Origin: Rallus limicola
Lineage: Eukaryota; Chordata; Aves; Gruiformes; Rallidae
Direction: 5' to 3'
Length of the DNA stretch: 64,000 nucleotides
NCBI GenBank assembly: GCA_022605955.1
Contig: JAKCOZ010000001.1
Location: 15,740,146-15,804,145 of the forward strand
In this document: piece after piece, positions 1 through 11,743 of the stretch
How positions within the stretch are numbered: the first letter of the stretch is position 1
How the letters are laid out: each line of letters starts with the position of its first letter
Translations under genes and position numbers: made by a program
Notes under the pieces: generated by a model
The model's input: only the letters and a program-made list of their open reading frames with translations
What the model was told of the DNA's origin: nothing
The model's database searches: none

Positions 1-600
1 ACCCACTGAGTGCACCCATTTTCAGCCCCTGCAGAACTGTATCCAAAATGGTGGCCTGTATCTCTGATCACTTCTGAAAGACACTCAAGTTCTATGGTTC
101 TTTCTGAGCAACTCTTCTGTGCTCATTCTCTGACAGTGATTCATGACTAACTCACGCAATCTGATCTGGAAGATTATTAATTCTTTCTCTTCTCCCCCAC
201 CTGGTTTTCAGTTGAAAAATCAGACAAGAGTAGGGCACCAGCTCTGTACTGTGCCAATCATGCTATGAGATGATTTCAAGAGCATTATCACTATGCCTCA
301 CTAAATTAATCCCAAGCGCTGCACAAAGTAATGTACATGGAGCCCATCCTCAATGTAGGGTTCAAAAACAGAGGGCTTTTCTGAGAAGAATATGCCAAAA
401 GAGCACAGATAAAGTGTTTGCCCTCAGAGGTCTACACAACTTCAAGTTTCTACCTTTCTCTCCCTTACACATTTCTTCAGTGATCTGAGCCAAAGCTCAG
501 GAAAGCTATTTGAGAGGTTTCCATTAGCTCCCACAGGCTTTTTGGGTAAGTCTCCAATTCTCTTTTGGACTTTTTAAAATCTGTTTTGCAACATCTTTTA
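1..600. other. Unannotated non-coding DNA
   Basis: I see no gene or recognisable repeat here. The only open frames are short (about 70 codons) and match no family I know. A ggGTAAGT donor-like string near 545 has no convincing acceptor before it. The CR1 fragment begins at its right edge. Confidence 0.6.
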
Positions 601-1000
601 AAGAATTACAGAACTATAGAGTGGCTGAGGTTGGAAGAGGCCTCCAGAGGTCATCTAATCCCAGTCCCCTACTGCATCAGCTACAGCGGATTGCTCAGGG
701 TCACATCCAGTTGGGTTTTGAATATCTCCAAGAACAGAGGCACCAGAAGCTCTCTGCACAGCCTTCTCCAGTGTTTGACTATTGACACAATGAAAAAAGT
801 GTTTTCTTACATTTAAATGGGATAACCCATGTTTCAGGCTGTGCCCATTGCCTCTTGCTCTGTCACTGGGCACCACTGAGCAGTGTCTCCTTCATTCCCC
901 ACATCAGATATTTTCACATGGATAAGATCCCCTTAAGCCTTCTCTTCTCCAGACTGAGCAGTCCCAGTACTCTCAGCCTCTCTATTCTGCAGGAGATACT
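601..1000 (-). mobile_element. CR1 LINE, 3' fragment, reverse orientation
   Basis: This stretch is the reverse complement of the 3' part of an avian CR1 retrotransposon. It starts with a decayed tail (agaattacagaactatagag) and the block ggttggaagaggcctccaga, the complement of the CR1 3' end. Typical reversed CR1 phrases follow, such as tctctgcacagccttctcca near 750 and agccttctcttctccagact near 940. Known biology: CR1 is the dominant avian LINE, copies are usually 5'-truncated, and the 3' end carries short ATTCTATG-like repeats instead of poly(A). Only about 400 bp remain, with no coding capacity. The 83- and 73-codon frames overlapping it are fortuitous. The right boundary is approximate. 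Confidence 0.88.
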
Positions 1001-3993
1001 GGAAAGGTCATGCTAGTGAAGGCCTGACGGAGGGATCAGTGCTGAATGACAGTTTTCCAGGAGCCACAAGACTTTTGGCATGGGCTGAGCCAACAGCTGC
1101 AAGAGTCTTTCTTCCTGAGTACGGACATAGTCAGGAAAGGTATGGACAGAGACGGTGCTTAGAAAAGTCCTGGATGAAATTCACATGTGAAAAATGAAAA
1201 GCAGAAAATGTTTTCAAAACCCAGGGGTTTTCTTCAGCATCCACACAGAAAACATGACACAAGACCCGTTGGCAGGGAGTACACTGCATCCAAACTCAGG
1301 GAATTCAGGCAGAGGGGCTGGAAGTCAAGGGTTTATTTCATACAGAGATACACTTTTGCACATGTGCTTCAGCAGCAGCAACACAGGGGTGTTGCTCTTC
1401 TAGCTCCCTTTGCTCTTCTAGCTCCTTTGCAGTTTCTCCTCTCAGGCCACACAGAGTGTGGCAGGGTGCCTTTGAGCAGCTGGTGAGACTCCAAACCACA
1501 AAACCTAGCTAGCTGTGGTGAGTGCTCCCAAAATGTTGCAATTTGGGCCAGATACACAAGGGCCTGATCTTCTTGCTCAAAAAGCCATGGCTGGTTACAC
1601 TCAATTTCTCCTCCCCTGCTTTTTGGATACCAGCTCTCTGAAAGTTTGCCAGCATTGCCCAGGGTTCTCGAGGATGCTGCTGAATCACTGGCTGCTCCCA
1701 GACTATTAAAGTGACATTAGGAAAAGCTTTCCTCCTGGTGGCCTATGGTTTTCCTTTCAGAGAAGGCAGGGACCCTCAAAAGGCACATCCAACCTGCAGC
1801 AGAGAGGAAGAAAGTGCAAGGAGAAAACCATAGCATCTCCTGCCCCAAGCTGGGAGGTGTCGCTCCCTGCTTGAGTCCATGGAGGGGGTAATTAGAAGTA
1901 CCTGCTGCCTTCAATGTGTCACCACTGTCAACCATGGTGACTGCCTCCCGTCACCACGGCAACAGCCTGCAGCCAGGTTTATCATCTTTCTTTCGGTGAT
2001 GCCTCCCTCTCCCTGCATCCTTCACCCCCTCCTTTTCCCTGTGCCTGAGCCTGTAATTAATTTCAGCTGCTGACAAAGCCAGTCTTCACAATCTGCATCA
2101 TTCAGTCAAAAGTTTCATTACTAATTAACTTCTTTCAAAGTTCAAATCTCCTAATTACAAGCAAATCCATGCACATGCTCTCCTCCCTTGCCCCAGCCCT
2201 TCCTCACCATTGCTCTCCCTTGCCACAGCTCCCTTCCCACCACCTTTTCCAGAAAGGTCTGGGGCCTTCAACAAATTTTTGAAATTTAAAGGAGACACAG
2301 GCATTTCTGACCAAGGTCAGTTCCTTCCTTGGCCACCACACAATAAGTCAGAGAAAGATACCAGAAAATCCACTATCCTCTATGTAATACATTGCCCTTA
2401 AAGGGAGGTTTTTCCCTAAAGGTGACGGTCCAGTGCTGATTCAAGCCCTTGAGGATGAAGAGGTCATAGTGCTCATTTGAAAAAGGTCAGAGGAGAAAGG
2501 TTTCCTGACACCTTTAACCACACGTTATACTTATTATCCACATAACTCTTTCCTCCTTATAAAAGTTCTGTTAAGCTCACAGCTTCAGCACTGTCTTGTA
2601 CCATCAAGATCCATATCTAGGTTAATTATATTTTGCCTAAAACATGTTTTCTTATACTGGTTCTATAGCTAGTGCCTGCTGGCAGCAGAAACACTCTGCT
2701 TCACTGATGAGTCACCTCTTCAACCCTCTACACCCCAAGCAGGGCACATCCAGTTGCTGCCTTAAGGCAGCAGCCATATATTCACTGTCCCAGCACCATG
2801 TCTTCCAATGGACAGCGCAACTCTGTGATGAGGAAAGGCTCAAGGGGGACATGTGTCAACAGCACACACCAGGAGAGAACCATCATCCACCTCAAACCAT
2901 CTAGGACTGAGTCAGTGCTGAAAGCCACAAGTTACAGGACAGTTAAGGAGATGTGCAGGTGTCTCTGAGAGCTGGACATGTTGCAGTACTGCTTGATAAC
3001 ATGACTACACGTCATGTGAGATGATGTTAGAAACAGGTGATGGGATACAGGCAAAGCTTTTGGGGTCAATTCCTGAATGACAAATAGCAGAAGCAAGGTG
3101 TGCTCTATTTGAGCTGTAAATAGCTTGCACCTGGAGAACTGGGTACCATTTGATGTTCTCGGGATCAGCCTCAATCTCTACTTTTTGTCACTGACAAAAA
3201 TCCAACAGAGCAAAATAAAACAATACTTTGGGGTTGCCTGTCCTCTTCCTCCTCCGTCATCAGCTGAAGAGTAAGAGTACACCAGGCACTAACAGTGTCC
3301 TTAAGCCTTTCCTGTTGCTATCTCCAAACTACTTCTAAGATATGATTGGTGCCAATTTAGTGTTCAATATCTCAGACCTGTTTAACCTGCAGTAGAAAGG
3401 CCTTGGCTACAAATCACTTACAGCAAGGGGAAAAAGCCAGTCCTGTGGTGTGGCTGGTCATGGCAGCAATTGTTTCTGCCCCAAAACAGAAAGAAGAGCC
3501 TTCTCCAGCAAAGCAGCTCAGTAACTGAACTGGAAACATGAAGCCCCATACAACGTATCCCAAACACTGGCCCTACCCACACAAACAACTCTTCACCGCC
3601 TCTCCCCTTCATGATGAACTCATCCATGTGCAGCCTGTAGGTCAGACATCACATTTGCCTGATCACCCCTCTCTGCCTCCTGTTTGGGTTCCTCTCCACC
3701 TCCCTTCTCTTCCCATCAGCTAAAAAGGCTGCACCCTGTGATTCCAGTTTGTCATGATTACATTTTCTTTCCTTCCTTTCCAATGAAGCCAAGGACAGTG
3801 CTGTGCTTCTCTCCTACATGCCTCCCCTGCTTTGAAATCCTCCAGCAAGAAGCCAATAGGATGTTATAACTGCAGTAGGGCAGTTAATATTTCATTTCTA
3901 ATGGAAAGTGACTTGTGTTGCAAGGGTCAGAGAAACAAGCCTAAGGGGAAGAAGTGAATATTTTCTCTCCCTCATTGCTGTTGGCTTTTGCAG
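1001..3993. other. Non-coding DNA, no gene recognised
   Basis: No coding region or identifiable transposon is seen. Open frames are all under 100 codons and overlap on both strands. A CT-rich stretch lies at about 1990-2050, just before the AT-rich block annotated at 2050-2190. A polypyrimidine tract closes the interval and forms the acceptor of the candidate microexon at 3994. Confidence 0.6.
2050..2190. promoter_or_regulatory. Possible conserved non-coding element
   Basis: This AT-rich block contains repeated homeodomain-type cores: gtaattaattt near 2053, ctaattaactt near 2121 and ctaattac near 2150. It lacks repeats or runs and sits in more GC-rich surroundings. Such texture is common in vertebrate developmental enhancers. 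That is an inference from composition only; no alignment was possible. Confidence 0.28.
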
Positions 3994-4005
3994 ATGGTCT
4001 TACAG
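3994..4005 (+). other. Candidate 12-nt microexon
   Basis: Twelve bases (ATGGTCTTACAG) sit between a strong-looking acceptor and a strong donor. The upstream tract runs from about 3961 to 3993, is mostly pyrimidine and ends ggcttttgcag. The downstream donor is CAG|gtaagtct. The length is a multiple of three, so inclusion would add four residues without shifting frame. TGC occurs just before the acceptor and again about 15 nt upstream; neural microexons controlled by SRRM4 typically carry UGC there. No neighbouring coding exon is recognised, so the host gene, if any, is unknown. The pair may be a chance match. Confidence 0.22.
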
Positions 4006-6080
4006 GTAAGTCTCATTTTCCTCCTCTTCCATCTTTTTCTTATCACAACTCTTTTTTTTTCCCCCTTCTCCTGCACTGATGAACAATAGTTTCCTGGTCT
4101 TTTTCCACTAAAAAAGTGGACAGAAGCAACAGAATGGTTCTTCAGCCTCAACCTGCTAAAATAACCTACTAGAAGTTGAATGTAACACCTGATATTCACC
4201 AAAAGGAAAATAAATCTCAAAATGTGCTTGTGTTCAAATAGATCAAAACAATCAAAACATCTCAGACAAAAAGCTTTGAAAATCCTATTTTGGAAAGGCT
4301 GAAACATTTCTTCTTTGTCTTTTTAGTGCAAATAAAGGTTTCAACATTATAGAAAAAAGGTTATGTTTTATTGACCTGACTTAGAACTCTTCTTTTTTTT
4401 TTTTTTAGTCAATGGGAAATTGAATGCCAATATTTAGCATTGCAATGTTGAGATTTCATGGTGGCCAAGCTACAGAGACCAAGTTATAAAGCCTTTTTAA
4501 GAGCCTTCAAGGTGAACCGGCTTGAGGTCTTCCCATGTCATGTAATCTCTTCTACACATATGCTTTCATCACATCATCATTTATATACTACTCTCAGGAA
4601 AGAAAGGAACCTCTCTCTTCCCAGGCACCTGAACTTTAGACAGCTGACACATGCATTACTAAGGTCTTCAAGTCTTTCACAATACTGATGCCAATGAAAG
4701 GACTGCAGTACTGCCCTGCATGGCAGGACCATTACACTGATTTGAGAGGCAGTAGGGAAGACTTACACAGCTTGTGAAGGTGTTACTGGGAGACAGGACG
4801 AACTACAGAAGAGGGAGGCAATTAAGAGATTTCAAATTCTTGGCAATACACCCACATGCTTTTGCCCTCTGGAAGGGTCTTTCCATCAAGAAGAGATTTA
4901 TTAGAAAAAGATTCAGTAATATCCACATTAAATCAGATAAACAACAACAAAAAATCACCATAGGTCAACCTTTCTGGTGAGTCTAGCTTCCCAGGCCTGT
5001 TCGTACAGCAGGTCCTGAACCAGACCACACAGACTTTTGGCTGCATAGCTCAAATTCAGACTTAGCTTAGAGACTAATGAGAACTAGTCAGTTGTATTTC
5101 ACTCACCATATCCAATTCTCACCTAACTCCACAGGGGAATATTAGACAGCTTTTGGAAAGTTAGGGTTTAGGTGGTTGGATTTTTTTGTCTAGGAAACAA
5201 AATGAAACAAATTCTCATTTCTTAAAATTTCCATAATCATTTATTCAGATCTGCTAATTGCATATATTAAACTCTCAAGTCCAGCAAAACCAAAACTAAT
5301 AGAAGTTTAACCACAGGCAGGAAAAATGTATAATGGAGATTAAGAGGCTGAGAAGGAATCTGAAGAGCAAATAGACAGAGGTATTAATACAATGAGACAA
5401 GTCCTCAGATATTCCAGAAACACGAATCCAACAAGAGCACTCTGACCTAACACTGAGCCTTCACAGGCCACAAAGAGATGTTGATTAAATGGGAGGCTGC
5501 AGAGAGAAAGCAAGGCTTCTTTACTGTGCTCTTCACAACAGTGACCATTGGAGAGTTTGTCAATCCCTAAAGCCAGCGCAAGTTATGCTAAGAATTCTGG
5601 CTGGCAGTCACACCACCTGGATAGATATACATAGATCTTCCAAAGCAACCCGGTATTTTCTTCAGAAAAGGTGTTCAGATCCCACTGCTAATTATTCAAA
5701 TATTTCACAAATACCATGCATCTTCATCAATGCTGCTACACAGTCCTACTGTTAATGATTACCTCCTGCCTGTAGCAGCTGGGACCCAGAGCTTCTCTAC
5801 TGATAATGACCCACCTCCAAATTGCATCTAGCTTTCAGGGTGCAACAGAGCATCTGTTTAACAATGTGTAACATTCCTACAAAGCTGTTTACTACAGGAA
5901 GTATGAAAAAATACAGTATCTAGGAAAAAAAAAGCCACGCAAGAATCTTTTTTTAGGTCAGAAGAAAGTAATTAGCCAAATTTAAACTTGAGCAGGGTAT
6001 TAGAGGTAATGACTATTCCTGGAGAAAGAGCTTTTTAATATCCTCAGATGGCTGGGACTGCGGCTGCACGTCTTACTCAC
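4006..6080. other. Non-coding DNA, no gene recognised
   Basis: No gene or named transposon is seen. The stretch holds a T14 run at 4393-4406 and an AT-rich patch at 5215-5275 with ctaattgc and ataatcattta motifs. A 111-codon minus-strand frame (3972-4307) has low-complexity composition and overlaps the microexon candidate; I do not regard it as coding. Confidence 0.6.
4393..4406 (+). repeat. T14 homopolymer
   Basis: An uninterrupted run of 14 T follows tcttc. No retroposed gene was found beside it, so a poly(A) tail of a minus-strand insertion is possible but unsupported. Confidence 0.85.
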
Positions 6081-6265
6081 CAGCAAAGCAATGCTCCACC
6101 ATGCTGTGGGATCAGTTCAGGACTGACTTGAGGAATCGCATCTCCTGCTGTCTCCCAAATGGTGCCTCCTGCAGCATTCTGGCACTGTCCTGGAGATCAC
6201 CATCCAAAATCATACCTGGCTTCACATTCGGACCTTCAACAAGGTCACAGCATGAGGTGATAGGA
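6081..6265 (-). other. Candidate exon, minus strand
   Basis: On the minus strand a strong donor, GCTG|gtgagtaag, lies at 6081/6080. A usable acceptor (ttcaagctgcag) lies just right of 6265, giving a 185-nt exon. One frame stays open for about 50 codons, including PNVKPGMILDGDLQDSARML, then stops at 6114-6112, 31 nt before the donor. A second possibility is translation starting at the ATG at 6102-6100, whose context (agcATGG) fits the Kozak rule; it reads MVEHCFAG into the donor. The GMILDGDL part also resembles the GVILDxDL segment of L2 reverse transcriptases, so an old L2 piece is an alternative. A non-coding RNA exon or chance are equally possible. I do not recognise a gene. Confidence 0.2.
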
Positions 6266-7065
6266 CTGCAGCTTGAAATATTATTATGCTATAAGGCAGT
6301 TTTTTCCAAATCAAATGGCAGGTTCAACAGTTTTTTTCTTGCTGCAGCTGTAACAGAAATCAGGGAAGGACCTCCAGAGGAAACCCCCTAAACCACAAAA
6401 CCAAGATCCAAACTGTAAAGCTCTTACTGCTTAAGATCTTACTTTGTGCAGGCAATTTCCTACTGACATCAGTGGCAAAATAAGGATCTTAAAAGAGTTA
6501 GTCTTTGTTTTTGCACTCAGTTTGACCTCTGCTCTAGAGAGGACCTGAACTTGGAAGGCCAAGGCAGGAAGGCATTTGCGGTCCAAGAGTGATTTGAATT
6601 AGCAGTGTCCTCCAGAGTAACAAAATATGAATTTAAACTGGGCAGCTAAAGGCTCTGATTAAGGGCCCCCATCATGCATGACCCCAGGAAGCGAGGAGAC
6701 CAGCACAAGGGCCACCATTGTCAGACTAGAGCATGGCCCATAGTATTGTGCTTTCTTGATGTTTTTTATCTGTTTTAATCTGGATTTATTCAAGCTTACT
6801 TGGTGGGAATTTCATTCCAAAGTATAAAAAAATCTTTGTAGGAAAACTCAAAATCTCTCCAACTCTTCCCTCTAAGCTTCTGTGCTTCATTGCCCCACCT
6901 TACTGAAATACCAAAGTTGTATAAATTTTATGCAGCACCTTTCACACAGGTGCAATGGTCTTGCCCTGCTTGGCAGTATGCAGTCCCTTCTTTCATCTCT
7001 ATGTCATGATAGGTTTGAACAGTGTTCCTATCTCGGGTGGGTGCACTACACATACCGAGCGTGTG

Positions 7066-7085
7066 ATATATATATATATATATAA
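7066..7085. repeat. (AT)n microsatellite
   Basis: About ten uninterrupted AT units follow gcgtgtg. No other function is evident. Confidence 0.9.
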
Positions 7086-7178
7086 TCACTAATGGCAGAG
7101 CCTGCGTAACTAAACTTCATGAAATGGAGAAGGGAATAACTAGTGATGGATTTGTGAGGGTAAGGAAAGCAAGAGAAG

Positions 7179-7226
7179 AAAAAAAAAAAAAAAAAAAATA
7201 GAAGGCCTTGCTTTTCTCCCCCCCCC
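7179..7226. repeat. A20 and C9 homopolymer pair
   Basis: A run of 20 A (7179-7198) is followed 19 bases later by a run of nine C (7218-7226). The A run could be the tail of a retroposed sequence on the plus strand, but no recognisable parent lies to its left and no target-site duplication is obvious. Confidence 0.85.
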
Positions 7227-9984
7227 TCCACTGCTCCTAATGTTTTGGTTCGCTTTTTTCTCCTGCTTTGGTCTCTCTCTTTTGCTTTCCAGAGTCCTCC
7301 TTTCCCCATTTCCTAATCGTTAAATATTTGGAATGAAACAGCATAAAGACAGGAATAAATGTTTCTTCAGGAACAGATGGCCAGGTTTTGGAAGACATGT
7401 AGGCCTTGAAGAATGCACAAGACCATCTTGTGGTACCTTTTACAGTGTACAGATCCCTGCCTCCCATTGATTTTGGTGAGACCACATTCTTCCCCCTCAA
7501 GCCTACAAGGTAAGCTCTCTGGTAGCTCACAAAAGCAAATGGGCAAAAAAGATGATGCATGTGAAGAGGGGAGAGTTGGCTGCAAGTGCAGAGCAGTGTC
7601 TAAAGCAAAGGAAAGCATGGCTGACTCACTTCCATTTCCAGCGCAACTTTAATCTTCCCAGTTAAAAGGGATGTCTTCCCATATTCCTTTCTGGTGCTTT
7701 ACAGGCATGGAGTTTGTCCTGTTATTGTGGATTTTAGGCTCAGAAGGCCTTGAAGTAGTCTGTGGGGCACAAAGCGGGTATTTCAATGAACCTCCTGAAA
7801 TGGGTGCTGCTATGCAGCTGCCTGTCACTGCTCATGCTTGGAGAGGTGGGGGGTGCCTCCCCAGGACTACAGCACAGACATGGGTTGTTTTTCTCCCTTA
7901 CTACTTTACAGCAAATATGAAGGTGGAAACATCTGCCTTTAAATAAAAAGCTGTTTCCCTGAAGAGGAAACTAGGTAGTAGAAACATCATGAGCACTGAA
8001 GATCTAAAATCTAATAGTCGACGTCTTCCTGTTCCTGCTCCTTTTTCTTGCACTGGTCCCTCTGTTCATCACTGTTTTCTTCAGTCCATCCTAGTTTTCA
8101 GATGTTACAGATTGCTTTTTCAATCTTTGCAACTTCCCACCCATCTCTAGCAAAGGTCATATGAGTCCAAACTGAGCTCACAAGGATGTACAACTCAAAT
8201 ATGTCTGAATGGAGCTCAGGGCACCTTTGATAAAAGGCCATCTCACCTTGCAGGAACGAGGAGATGACAATGAAAGCACAGAGGATGGATTACAGAGCTT
8301 CTCACAGTTTCAAAGGAGTACATGTCCTTCTGTATAGGGACTCTGCTTTCTGCAGATGCCAGGGCAACATCCTGTACTCTAGGACATCACTTGAAGGATG
8401 CAGAAGTGAGCACTTTTCCAGACAGAGGTTTTCCAAGACTAACTGATCTTAGAGGGTACTCTGACTCCAGTACCAGTCCTGAATTAGAGAGGAAGGAAGA
8501 TTGGATAAAGCCATTTTGCCTTTCTCCCTCTCCCAGCTAGGTGATGCTTTCAGTGAGTACATCACTAAATCATGTGCTTGGTGCTTAGCTTAGCAGGCTT
8601 TTCTGACAAGTGCTTCAGAACAGAAAAAGCCATGCAGTGACAAAGCTTTGCAGCAAAGTAAATAAAGATTAATTCAGAAGTGTAGGGAGTGCTGAGTAAG
8701 GTCACTCACAAGAAATTGCATACAGTCTAAGCAACATGCAGGGAAATAAGAAGAGCTGGTATGAACTCCTGTTGTTTGTTTCATTACTGGTTGTAATTAA
8801 ATAAAACTCATTATTTTCCGAGTTTCAAGATGAAACCCCCACCCCCCCAACTTAGAATCCACATTTTTCCCCTTATTGTTTTTGATATATTTCTTGAAGG
8901 TTTGTAGCCAGAAGCATCCCAGGCCCCTTTGTGCTGATTCCCAGAGGGTATACTGGAAGAACTGGCCTGTAGCACAGCTGTCTAGGAGGCAGGACTACTC
9001 GCAAATAACTGAGCCAGTCTGTCTCAGCAGATAACTAGAGACTAGGAGCCCCAGTCAGCACACAGGTCCTGACAGGTACATGTGACACAGGTACCTGTGA
9101 GAGGTGAGAGAGATGCTCATTATTTAAGATTCTCAGATGAGAAGGGGCCCCTGTGGTGGATGAGCAGATGTGTTTGCACTCTCCTGGTACGTCTGCTCTC
9201 TTTATCTTCCATCCCGCCTCTTATATCCTGCAATAAAGATCACTCAGTAAAAGTGAGATAATTTAAACCATCTAGTGCTTCCTTCAAAACACAACATAAA
9301 TTTTTTACTAATTTCCACAGATACCTCTTAAGGTACATAAATACTTCCTCTAGGTTACTGATAATAAAGCATGCAGGAGAGAAGGTTGATTTTTTTCCCT
9401 AAGCGGCCCCTGATTTGGATTCTCCAGTACATGAGCTTCCTAGAGCCTGGTTTCCAGGAATGTGTAATACTTGTCATTTCTAACACAAACAACAAAAATT
9501 GTGAAGCTCCAAGCCTCCAAGCATCTGGCTCCCATCATCTCAAGTCAGACGGCCAAAGATCAGTCCCCTTTAGAAAAAAAACATTCCCCAGAGATCCCAC
9601 AGTAAGTCACTGCCTGGGACTGCATTAAAATTCAGGTGTTCCTGACACCCAGTGCATATTCACAAAACCACTCAGCTTTCTGGCTAGCTGACAGATTGCA
9701 CCATGCCAGGGAAAGGAGCCAACGTGACTCATGCTCAATCACTGCGATGCCGACAGTATTGAGTGCTGTTTTAGGGGGGGGTTAAGTGTTGTGAATGTGC
9801 TAAGCACTATCAATATTAAAATATTATTAGTATTATTTATGAGGTATCTCCACGTGTCCTAGATGACACTAGCTGAGATCAAATTCTAATTATGCAAAAT
9901 GTTACATAAACATGCGGTAAAACATGCTGCCTGCTCCAAAGAGTTTTTAATCTAACCAAACAGGACAGGCTAACGAGGCATTAC

Positions 9985-10085
9985 CATCTCTGCTTTGCAC
10001 ACAAGAAGCCAGAGTGCAGAGAAATGAGCGGATCTACCCAAGGGCAGATAGGAGACTTGGGGCACAGCTGGGAACCGAGCAAGAA
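9985..10085 (-). mobile_element. MIR-type SINE remnant
   Basis: The order of blocks matches the reverse complement of a MIR core: ttaccatctctgctttgcac, then agtgcagagaaatgagcgga, ctacccaagggcagatagga and cacagctgggaaccgagcaa. These correspond to the familiar reversed MIR string of 'cattttacagatgaggaaac', 'gcacagagaggttaag', 'ttgcccaaggtcaca' and 'gagctgggattcgaac'. Divergence is high, as expected for an insertion predating the bird/mammal split. The flank to about 9800 may belong to the same ancient unit. Confidence 0.7.
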
Positions 10086-11439
10086 TCGCCCAATTTGTTC
10101 TCCAGCATCTTTGATCTAAGATCGTTCCCCATCTTAACTATAACTGCATTTGATGAGGACAGTGCCCAGAGGGAGAATGTTTCCCCCATAAATCTTTGAG
10201 AACAATGGGAAAAGTCTCCGAGTTCCACTTTATAAAGGCAAGTAACGTACTGCATATAGATTGCCCTAAATGTAGAGCTCCCTGCACCCATTTAGAGAGA
10301 TCTCTGACTGTTCAGGTGACAGCGCACAGACAAGCTGGAGCCAGAAGACCTATGCTCTCTACCTCTGTCTTCCACCAATGCCTTCATCGGGATATCAAGA
10401 TAAAATTCAGCCCATAGTTACGACTGTGTAACGCTCTTAAGTCCAGTCTAATACCCATGCATCTTTCTTTTTTGCAGTCTGCCAAAGAATTTGCTGCTTT
10501 TCAAGGGCACTCCAGGTCCCTTCAATAAAAGTGTGCTACAGAAGTTCAAATTATCACCATGTTTGACTGCAGAATGACCAGCTGCAAAGAGGGTGGTTCC
10601 TACACTGCAAATTGTTAATAACACAAGCTGGCTAAAGTCTCCATCATCAGTACAGCATAGTTCGGCTACCTCTTTGATGCCTTTCTGCCTGTTGTATTCA
10701 TCACCTCTCTTCAGATTTAGGACTAGTAGTACATTGCTATTACCACATTCATATTCCTGTGACCTATTTGCTTTCATATAGAGTCAACTTCACACTCTAT
10801 TTATTCTGGCATTTTTGACAGCCTCTGGAAATATATGCCTCTTCCTCTTATTTACAGCCTAACTTATTTTTCCCTGTACAGTTTTCAGTCAGAAGCTATG
10901 GATGTGCATTAATCTCATTTCATTTTGGACATACCAGTTACAGCCTAGCTCATCGCCCCACTCATTCCAGCCATGCCAAGTATTTCCCTTTCCTTTTTCA
11001 GAGCCTTCATATTGGTTTTGTTTCAATTTTTAACAGCCATCTGCAATTCTATGTGATTCTACAAGAGCTGCTCCCTTATTGGATTAGTCCTCACTATCTC
11101 ACAGCCATCCATCTTTTGTCACATTAATTACTGAGGACCACCAACGGCTCATTCGAGTTTGTCCCATGCAGGCTTCATTGCCTTCTCCACTAGTCAGCTA
11201 CCCTCAGATTCTTCCTCCCTCTCCACAATGCACACACTGTTTAAATACTCCCCACTTAACTACCTTGTTTCCAGCAGCCTGCTTCCTTTTGCTTATAGCG
11301 GTAAGTTGACTTAAATGGAATTAGGATGATTGTTTAACTAGGACATAGCTAGTACAAGATATGGGTGATCAGAGTACAAAATCCAGTCATCTTCCCTTAC
11401 TCCAGAAGACAGGGCGCTTGTGGGGAGTCACGGCAGACT
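10086..11439. other. Non-coding DNA, no gene recognised
   Basis: The one item of note is a 109-codon minus-strand frame (10777-10448) with a fairly protein-like composition. It has no recognisable domain and no good flanking splice sites, so I do not call it a gene. The rest is T-rich unique sequence. Confidence 0.58.
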
Positions 11440-11743
11440 GCAGAAGTCCACTGCAGAGAAAGCCAGGCTCTTCTCAGTGACACGGAGCAATGGGTGCAAG
11501 CTGGAGCATAGGAGGTTCCATGCTAACTTAAGGAGAAACATTTTCACTGTGAGGGTGACAGAGCAGAGGAACAAACTTCCCTGAGAGGTTCTGGAATCTC
11601 TTTCTCCAGAGGCATTCAAAACCCACCTGGACATGATCCTGTGTAACCTAATCTAGGTGATCCTGCTCTGGCAGGGGTGTTGGACTAGATGATCCTTCGA
11701 GGTCCTTTCCAACCCCTAACATTCTATGATTATGCTTCTGTGA
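11440..11743 (+). mobile_element. CR1 LINE, 3' end, plus strand
   Basis: This is the best-preserved CR1 copy in the window. It begins in the end of the ORF2 region (gagaaagccaggctcttctc) and passes through aggagaaacattttcactgt and cattcaaaacccacctggac, where CR1 reads 'aggaaaaatttcttcactg' and 'ttcaaaacccacctggacg'. It reaches the 3' UTR hallmark ttggactagatgatccttcg and then ggtcctttccaacccctaac. It ends in the diagnostic tail attctatgattatg...tctgtgat. The 5' end is truncated, the usual outcome of target-primed reverse transcription. The overlapping minus-strand 68-codon frame is fortuitous. Confidence 0.93.

Larger units (their letters stand above)
6266..9984. other. Non-coding DNA with simple repeats
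   Basis: No gene is recognised. Simple-sequence tracts cluster at 7066-7226. An AAG|gtaagc donor-like site at 7509/7510 follows a ttcttcag acceptor-like site near 7368, but all three frames between them contain stops. A perfect palindrome CAGGTACCTG lies near 9090. From about 9800 the sequence becomes AT-rich (ttattagtattattta), and near 9938-9955 ccaaagagtttttaatctaa resembles an ancient amniote SINE arm that leads into the MIR at 9985. Confidence 0.6.

Noticed and set aside
7369..7509. Exon between ttcttcag and AAGgtaagc
   Set aside because: All three frames contain stops, and the acceptor is ordinary; no other support.
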